From NCBI GenBank assembly GCA_021234155.1, contig JAJEKV010000024.1, positions 12,312,913 through 12,376,912 of the forward strand: a stretch of DNA of 64,000 bases, read 5' to 3'. Positions 56,593 to 64,000 of the stretch are shown piece after piece (position 1 is the first letter of the stretch; each line of letters starts with the position of its first letter). The notes under the pieces are model-generated. The model was not told where the DNA came from. It saw only the letters and a program-made list of their open reading frames with translations, and did no database searches. The stretch is from Isoetes taiwanensis. Lineage: Eukaryota > Streptophyta > Lycopodiopsida > Isoetales > Isoetaceae. The translations under genes and the position numbers were made by a program.

Positions 56593-57400
56593 GCCAAAAA
56601 ATATTTTCGTGCTTCTAAAAATCAGGACCAATTTTTTGTATTATTTTGACTAGGGTTTTTGAGTTTCGTTGGTAGTCTTGTTCGCCTTCTCCTTCACGAT
56701 TGCAAATTGCGAGGTGTCGAACATATTCCAATTTGCCATGCGATTTCAAGGATTTGTCGGCATAGATTTTAGCTGTTGATTATTTACAGATCACATTTCT
56801 GAATTTTAACAACTGTCTAGTTTTATTTGACTTTAGTTGCAAATTGCTTAGAAACAGGGGTTTCTTATAACAGATGGTGGAATCCAACATGACCTGCCTG
56901 TTGCCATTATAGCTCCAATAGACCATATATCGAACATGATGATGTGCTGGTAAACTATACTAATATGAGGTCATCTAAAAACCATGATGGGTTAAAGCAT
57001 GGTATAGTGCCTCATTTAGTTTGTTTTCGAATTATAAAATTAGGTAGAAACGTAGTTAAAGAAGATAGCTAGAAATTATTATTTTTTATCTCGTTGTAAT
57101 TTTGAATTCCAAAAATTAAGGGAGGGATGCTTTCCGACCAAAATAGCAAGAAACCAAAATGGGAGGAATTTCTTGCTGCCGAATTCTTTGGCTCCTGCTT
57201 GCTTCAACATCATATACGAGTCCCTGTGGCTATTCCTTGTCATTAAGGTATGGATTCTCAAATTTCCTTTCTTGGAAATCAGAAGGCAGGTTGTGAAAGT
57301 ACAAAGCAACAATCGAGCATCTCTTAGAATGCGTTTTGAAGTTTGATCCTGCAAAAAGAGGAGAAAAATAATGGAGAATTCTCAAATTTTATTGAGAATT
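56593..57400. other. Intergenic, no gene recognised
   Basis: Short frames only. No repeat ends seen. Confidence 0.35.
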
Positions 57401-57467
57401 GTAAATAACGGTTGTGATATTTCGAACTTGTTCTTTATTGTAATGTTGGCGTAGCTTTCTACTTTAG

Positions 57468-57977
57468 ATGCACAATGAGTTCAAGGTGGGTGATAGTGTG
57501 TGGCTCAAGATCAAGGTCAAGCAAGCCAAGCTCAGAATTGGGAATTGCAAGAAACTTGCTTCAAGATGGGCGGGGCCATTTAAGATTGTTGAGCAAGTAG
57601 GGAATCAATCTTATAAGCTCGAATTACTCGATCATCTAAAAGTTCACAACATCTTCCATGTAAGCCTACTTAAGAGGCATACCCCAAACCTAGAGGAGTT
57701 TTTGGAGACTCCAATCTTGTTGGAGATGACTGAGGAACAAATTGAAATAGTTCCCGAGTTGATTCTTGACAAAGCATTCAAGAAAACAAGAAGGTCTCAA
57801 TTCCTTCAATGCCTGGTCAAGTGGAAACACTTGCTGGTGGAAGATGCGACATGGGTATTAAAACAAGATTTAGAAAAGCAATACCCACAATTTATGGAGC
57901 AGTTCAACGACCAAGTCAACTCCGAATTGGTCGATGCCAACCCGTCAGGTGGTCTTAGCTTAGCTTGTATGCCTTAG
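57468..57977 (+). pseudogene. Chromovirus integrase C-terminus with chromodomain
   Basis: The open frame starts HNEFKVGDSVWLKIK, then KLASRWAGPFKIVEQVGNQ, YKLELLDHLKVHNIFHVSLL (GPY/F module, residues ~5-70), then PELILDKAFKKTRR and LVKWKHLLVEDATWV (chromodomain, ~95-150). The chromodomain aromatic and acidic positions are kept. The catalytic integrase core, RT and gag are absent upstream, so only the 3' tip of the polyprotein remains. Followed by a 3' untranslated region and LTR C. In living elements this tail steers integration to marked chromatin. Confidence 0.88.
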
Positions 57978-58046
57978 TGTTTAAGTGTGGAAAGCGTATG
58001 CATTCTAGGCTAGTTAGAATGCATACGTGGAAGTCTTGGAGCGTCG

Positions 58047-58500
58047 GCGATGATGAGATCCCCCTTGGGTCTTCTCTAGGCTAGTATGCACCAGGAATGC
58101 GCATGACCTGGGAGGGTCATGTGGGAGGAGCGTGTCACCATGGGCGATGATGGGATCATTTTGGATGTTTCCTAGCTTAAACATTCATGGCCATGATGGA
58201 CTGCGGGTCATGTACTATTAGGCACGAGGTCGTGGGCCATGATGCGATCATCGTTAGGATGTTCTCTATGCCATGATGCACGGCATGTGCGCATGACCAT
58301 AGGGGGGTCATGACGAGGTAAGCGTGATCATGGACGATGATGGAATCACCAGGGATGTTCCCTAGATTAAACCCTCAGGGGCATGATGCACCGCGGGTGC
58401 GCATCATCGAGGGGATCATGTACAAGATAGCACTGATCATGAGCGATGGTAGGATCATCTTAAAAGGTCCTTAAGCTCAAATCCTATCCTATGGGCCATA
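58047..58500 (+). repeat. Tandem ~92-109-bp repeats in chromovirus 3' region
   Basis: Units begin at 58047, 58144, 58236, 58334 and 58443 with GCGATGATGGGATCA or close variants, and each contains CATGATG and GGGTCATG-like phrases. Five diverged copies. One related phrase occurs at 17981 in the other chromovirus copy. Confidence 0.75.
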
Positions 58501-58919
58501 ATCGAGTGCAGGTAATAGGGGTAACCTTGAGCTAGTAGCTCGCTCAACTAGGGGGGTGGTCCCCTTAAAACCACAACTGATTAAGTAAACTAATGTAATA
58601 TGCTACTCGTGCAGGGCAATGAAGAAGCATGGAGGAGGGAGCACGTTACAAGAAGATAGGAGTCATAGATTTTATACTTTTATGAACTCCTAAACATGTT
58701 GTGATAACATTATGTGTGCTAACCTTTATAATAGCTATTAAAGGCTATATAAATTTGTATGGGTTCATAGGTATAGCCTTACAATTAATGTTATAAGTAA
58801 TTAAGTGGAAGTTGACCATTTCAATGAAGTCAAATTACTATATTTCGTATTGTTGTATCTTGCAAGGTAGGTTCGTCACCTTCCCGTAATGCTTAGGACA
58901 TCACTATGCTTTTGGGGGA
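58501..58919 (+). mobile_element. Remaining 3' untranslated region before LTR C
   Basis: Non-coding. It ends in the purine-leaning tract TTTTGGGGGA directly before the LTR start, a weak polypurine tract. Confidence 0.45.
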
Positions 58920-60440
58920 TGTGACGTTCCCCTAAAATATACGATATAAATACGTATATTGTAAGGCCACATCACCATACAAGCCTACTATAGTAGCCTT
59001 GTATACTATCAAGGGACAACCCGTCATACGGACGCACCTTAATGGAGCCACGTGGCATGACATGGCAACCCTTATCTATTTATGACCTAACCCTAACCCT
59101 AAACCACGTTTGGCTCCTACCATCTTGGAACCCTATTTCGCCCAAAACTCCATTTCGAGAATCTTTTGTTGCAGCATAGCACGGATCATCAGCCCCAAGA
59201 CTGTGATTGCGTCAGAAGTAGTGGGTGCTGCCTCGAATCGCTTGCAAGCCATGGAGACCCCAGTAACAGGTGGAAGTTCCTCTGGAGCAGGTATTTGGAG
59301 TAGTTTCATAGGTAGATCATCTGAAAGCTAGGACTCCAGATGAGCTAGTATCTTGTATTTCTAGTAGAGCCCTCCTAGAACCCTTAGTTCGGATCTTGAA
59401 TCCTAATCAATGAAACCTAACTATAAGTTATATGCATGTGATTAGGATTAGATGTATTCTTATTATTATCATATTGAGATATGATGTTGGTTGGGAAAGG
59501 GGGTAGAGACCTAATAGCCGTTATTTAGATAATGCTTCTAGTTTAGACCCCTTAGTTCCTATTAGTTGTGGCCTGTGCATAGGAGTCCACCGGGCCACGG
59601 AGGCTATGGAGTGACTAAACACCACATAATGGGGTTAGTGGCAAAGTGGAGGGAGGTCCCTACTGGATGCGGCTACTGGGGACCCATAGCGGGCTAGGCC
59701 TATAATCGGTCACTTCTTATAGGCCGGGTATAGGTCTGACACTTCTTGGGTCAATGGTGTCGCCCTAACTCTCAAGAGTTGTAGGTATTAGACTTGTAGA
59801 GTTTAGTCGGGTATGGACGTGTGTCGCTACGATCCTCCGGTCACCCATGGAGCCACCATTCCCTGGGAAGGGAAGATGCAACCCTTTCTACCTCATCGGA
59901 CTGGGGAGATGCAACTCGGAGTAGTCCCAACTGGTGATACTGTGAGACTACATCTCTGGCAGGTTATAGTCACGCCAGAGCCTGACTTAGCCCATCTACA
60001 AAGTATGCACAGAAGGGAGGGATGGAGTGGTCAACCCTAGCCATTGTCTATAGCCAGCCCCGCCATTTGTATATCTCAGTCTGCTCTATCTTGAGGCCCA
60101 GCCATCAGTCTACTTTCCGTTATGAGTCTGAGCCTGGGTAGGGGCTTATATGTTTTACGATATATTTCTATCTCTGATATATCTATGGATGGATGGATGT
60201 GCTACCCTTTGTGATGGTTGATTATGTTATATTGTTGCCAGTGCTGACATTGTAGTATGCTTCCGCTGTTATAGGAGCCCATAGGGGACGGATACGAAAG
60301 ACACCTCCGTGTTTCCCTACCTGCATCCTGGCCATCCCAGGAATGGGGCAGACGTAAGGCTCATGTAGCAGTCGATGCTGGATGGGGGATTTCCCGTAGG
60401 GTTAATGGCGAGGCGTCGTATACTTGCGGGGAGCGTCGCA
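58920..60440 (+). mobile_element. Gypsy 3' LTR C, 1521 bp
   Basis: Starts TGTGACGTTCC and ends GAGCGTCGCA (mutated CGTCACA). Sub-terminal hairpin AATATACG/CGTATATT. AACCCTAACCCTAAACC lies near 59089. It is preceded by the chromodomain ORF and 3' untranslated region, so it is a 3' LTR. Fragment E at 31.7-32.6 kb is its closest relative here. Confidence 0.85.
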
Positions 60441-60640
60441 ACCATGATCATATGATAGTTATTGGGATCCTTATCATCACCCGCCTTATAGATAGGGATT
60501 ACTTTGTTCACCTGCCATGCCCGAGGTAGACTATTTCTAATTGCAGCATTGAGATATCAATAAATAAGAATGCCAACAACTTTTTCACCTGTCCATTTAA
60601 GCAATTTTGCAATTAAGTCTAACTGATCAGTTGTCTTCCC
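60441..60640 (-). mobile_element. Small LINE RT fragment
   Basis: Minus-strand frames give LIAKLLKWTGEKVVGIL, then NAAIRNSLPRAWQVNKVIPI and YKAGDDKDPNNYHMIMV, matching the NRVVPIHKPGD..NDLGNYRMIVV segment of the neighbouring LINE. It directly abuts the end of LTR C. Confidence 0.8.
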
Positions 60641-60649
60641 ATTCGCATG

Positions 60650-63600
60650 CGCGCGTGCGCACAGAGAGAGAAGTGAAGTGAAGTGAAGTGAAATTATTCC
60701 GTCTTTGAAGACCATCAGGTCTATGAGACGTCAAGAAAAACATTTTCAAAATCAAAAACATTTTCATGTGATGAGCCCTCAAACATTAGTGGATCCTCAT
60801 CATCATGCTCACTCTCTTCTCCATCACTAATTATACCTGTAGATATTTTTATATTTGCCTCTCTCAGCTGTAACATATCAATCAAAAAGCTTGCAATGCA
60901 GGTTGCTGGAAGGGAAAAATGTTACAAGATCAGTAACTTGAATGTCAAATCTTCTCCTTAAATCTTGGTACGCAGGACACCTTAGAGTTACATGCTCCTC
61001 GTCCTCAACCTCATTTCATCCACATGCTCGACATACTTTGTATTCATATGCAATTTTCATCCATCTCCCTACCTCCACATTCAAATGATGTGTGCTCAAC
61101 CTCATTCTACAAATGACATGCCTTTTCCTGACCGATATGTTACCGCTTAAATAACTCATCTCCCTCAACTTGGGATTCATTTGTGCTCTGTAATGCAGCA
61201 TTTTTGTGCCTGGACTAGACCATATACGGTGCATAACCATCTCCACCACCCATTCCCTAATCTTATCCTTATTTTGACGTAGCCCCTCAATGCTTAACCC
61301 CCATTTTCTTAGCCAGGTCATGCCATCTGCGTACCATCCATTATCAAATGACTCCTTTAGAGCTAAACGGGGATAACTATCATCAGCTAAACTGCCTACC
61401 TTGCATAGGTATGTTAAAAATTGGCATATAGCCTCACATTCTAGTGATAGCATACCACATTCCGCTAACATCATTTCATAGGGAGTTTGCAGTTTAACCC
61501 CAAGCTCAGCATGCAGAAATTTCTTTTGCACCTTTTCTATTTTTTGCCACAGTTCCAAAGGTAAACCCGCCCCCCATACTTCGCAGCCATAAAGCACAAC
61601 CGCCTGCACTAGGGTTTTAAATAGCATTTTCTTCAAGCTAAATTTCCAGACACCTGCTTTTACACATTGTCTTTGCATTGCGAAAAAGGCCTTAAGCGCC
61701 ACATTCACTCTGTGCTCTACTGTTTGGTTCCACCTGAAGTTCTTATCTACCATAACCCCCAGATAATTATAAGATGTAGCTATCTCAACAGATTGCCTTT
61801 ATAGAAGAAAGCATAATTTCTGTCCAGTGTTGTCCCAAAAATCATTACCTTAGTTTTATTCAAATTCACCCTCAGCCCCTTAGCATCACAAAAATCGGCC
61901 AAAGCGTCTAAATGTTTCTGCATTCCTTCCTTGCTGCTGGCTATCAATACTATGTCATCAGCATATAAAGCAAACGAATAACATACCCACCAAAATGGTT
62001 TCTCCCCTTCTCCCCTCCCCAAATATTCCCTACCCATTCTTCCAATTCATCAATAAAAATTCCAAAGAGGGTCAGAGACATAGGGCATCCTTGCTTGACT
62101 CCAATGTTACTGACCACCACATCTCCACACTCCTCACTGAAAGGCTTAGAAAGTTTAACCAGGACTCTCTCATAAAGCAATCTTACCACCTCTCTATATT
62201 CTACAGGCACACTTATGCGCTCCATGCTAATCCACAAATTACCCCTGCATACCGTATCAAAGGCCTTGGTACAATCTACAAACGCTGCAAATAGTGGCTT
62301 TCTTGTCCCTTTAACATCATCAATCATAACCCGAAAAGTAACAAGATGGTCTATGGTGGATTTTTGAGGCCTAAAACCTGCTTGCCCCTTAGCTCTAACA
62401 TCACACGCTTCTGCCCAGCTGCTAATCTTATGCTCGATAATTGTAGCGTACAACTTCGCATACAAATTACTAACCACAATCATTCTGTAGTTGCCAAGGT
62501 CATTTCTATCTCCAGGCTTATGTATTGGAACCACCCTATTGACCTGCCAGGCTGCAGGGAAGCCTTCTCTCACTGCTGCATTGAACATTAGTGTTAGTGT
62601 CTCCACCATTTTGGGTGCCCACTTTAAAAGCTCGGCCACTAGGCCCCTGGCAGTTGCCGCCTTTCTATTGGCAAGCTTATCAATCCTCCATTGGACATCT
62701 GCCTTTGAAAAAGAAAAGGTGCACTTCCCTTTTTGCCATTCATCCTGCTGCCCTTCCACATGATACAATTTCCTTACCATATCTAGCAAATCCTCTGCAT
62801 GTAAATAAGATTCTTCATGCCTGCCTTGTTTAAGTTTCTTCCAGAATGTCGCCGGTTCCACTAACAAATCTCTTATTAATTCCTCTTGTTTACCTCGCAA
62901 GGAAGCCCGTTTCTTTGCCTTAGTAAGAGCTTTAAACTCTTTGATCAATAGTGCCCTAACTGCCCCAATTGCTCCCTTGTATTGCTTCCTTTTTTCTCGG
63001 CATTCACTATCAAACCAACCATTGCAAGGCAGTCCCTTCTCCTACGCCCCGAAGCGAAACATGTGCATGCAGTAGTAGTAATTAAAGATGTTAGAAGAAC
63101 ACTTATCCCATCCACCCCCTCAGGCCATATCATCTGCTCATAATTCTGTTCAAACATGTTAAGATACGCTTCTTTTTGTCATTCAACTGCATATATCCGA
63201 TCCGAGTCTCTAATCTCTACATGTGTCTCTGGCTGTCTTCCTTTTACCATGATGGATGCAATGATAGGTACATGGTCCGACTCACTTCTCTCATCCAAAA
63301 TCTGCAAAGAGATAACTTGTTCCAGAAAATGAGCTGCTCCAATAAAATAATCAATTACGCTCTTGCCTCTACATGTACATTTAGAAGTCTCTGGAAAGTT
63401 TCTAATTCCATTATACAAGAGCAAATTTAAGCTACTACACATGTTCAACAAAGCAGTACCCATCGGGGTAGGCCACTGTTCCAAATCAAATGAAAGACGA
63501 TCCCATCCTACATCACGCAACTCCTGCTCATCTAGCTGCTCCACCCATACTAGGTCACCCTGCCAACTTGCTATTGCTGCCTGCTTCCTCGCTATTCTTC

Positions 63601-64000
63601 CATTGAAATCCCCCATAAGTACCACTCCCCCCAGAGCCATAAAACCCAAAATTTCTTGTTCAAGCATCTGAAATGGATCGTCTATATCAAGGTGATACAA
63701 CTGATATGTCTGCTGCTTTAAGGGGGAAAAGTACTACCTTTATCATATGTAATAATTCCTTTCTAACATAACAAGCCAGCCCCCCATATCCTCTTCTCCT
63801 CCACCCCTTCGTGTTCCATACTTAATGCAAGAGACAAAAGTCTGGTATATCTGGAAAGCCAAATTCTTTGTGTTCCCATGTTTATAAAAAGAAAGCCAAA
63901 TCGACTAATGCCAGAACATCTTCTGGAGTATACTTTTTCAGCAGTCAAATGGGCCTTTTGCTGGAGCACCTTGGTAACCTGGCTCCAAGCATCATCGATC
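60650..64000 (-). mobile_element. LINE retrotransposon, 5' end beyond window
   Basis: Minus-strand order is: endonuclease (63179-63700: GDFNGRI, KSVIDYFIGA, SESDHVPI of the APE type), linker, RT (61950-62948: VNRVVPIHKPGD, GQAGFRPQKSTIDH, AAFVDCTKAFDTV, GVKQGCPMS), then after a 1-nt frameshift YADDIVLIASS (61780-62037) and the C-terminal part (61016-61753: LYGCEVWGAGL). It ends in a non-coding 3' region with (TTCAC)4 and CT-rich simple repeat (about 60668-60695 on plus as GAAGT repeats) rather than poly(A). Frameshifts at ~61960, ~61770 and ~62950-63180 make it inactive. The frame at 63763-63969 is its continuation upstream. Confidence 0.88.

Noticed and set aside
60655-60700. GCGCGTGCGCAC near 60650 as another nested-hairpin unit
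   Set aside because: It belongs to an alternating simple repeat at the LINE 3' tail; no inner palindrome and no 205-bp partner.
1-64000. tRNA or rRNA genes and CRISPR arrays
   Set aside because: No GGTTCRANNCC-type B box with a cloverleaf, no rRNA-like stretches, and the short direct repeats are not spaced as arrays. Only tRNA-complementary primer sites were found.

Overview
The window reads as nuclear DNA of a land plant. It has spliceosomal genes with many small exons, PPR-protein remnants, a plant-type class II NHX exchanger, a plant SLX1-type nuclease, a GDSL esterase, and a dense load of Copia, Ty3/gypsy chromovirus and LINE elements whose primer-binding sites match plant initiator tRNA-Met. 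The many PPR relics and the LINE style lean towards a non-seed plant (fern or lycophyte), but this is an impression and not proven.

Three host genes look intact. (1) An SLX1-type GIY-YIG endonuclease lies at 4491-6402 (minus, 4 exons, 443 aa). (2) An NHX5/6-type endosomal Na+(K+)/H+ exchanger lies at 24558-28936 (plus, 22 exons, 541 aa), with three introns that look U12-type, two of them AT-AC. (3) A GDSL esterase/lipase lies at 53322-55033 (plus, 5 exons, 378 aa) behind a promoter with three TGACGTG boxes. Both larger reading frames were rebuilt by hand from splice sites and keep frame throughout. Host gene relics are three PPR fragments (0.2-0.9, 1.7-2.2 and 7.7-8.5 kb), a MIZ1/DUF617 fragment (22.4-22.7 kb) and an orphan 3' exon (51.4-51.6 kb).

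The rest is mainly mobile DNA. 11.1-20.4 kb holds an eroded gypsy-like complex ending in a 3' LTR (A). 31.7-32.6 kb is an LTR fragment (E). 33.0-34.1 kb is a LINE fragment cut by a Copia element (34120-40996, minus) that itself carries insertions. 40997-42524 is a gypsy 5' LTR (B) with primer-binding site, followed by an inverted truncated LTR (D, 43003 to about 44200). 45.3-45.5 kb is a poly(A) retroposon with target duplication. 47.1-49.9 kb is a second gypsy lineage with integrase and an extra downstream ORF. 57.4-60.4 kb is a chromovirus 3' end with LTR C. 60.4-64.0 kb is LINE sequence running off the window.

The most unusual theme is nested palindromy in which the sequence changes but the pairing is kept. 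It appears in tandem ~205-212-bp repeats with hairpin cores (11.2-11.7 and 42.7-43.0 kb), at both ends of the gypsy LTRs, in a tandem fold-back cluster just upstream of the NHX gene (23.75-24.28 kb), and in two hairpins with a shared loop but unrelated arms (39.2 and 46.8 kb). These are the best candidates for an undescribed type of element or structure.
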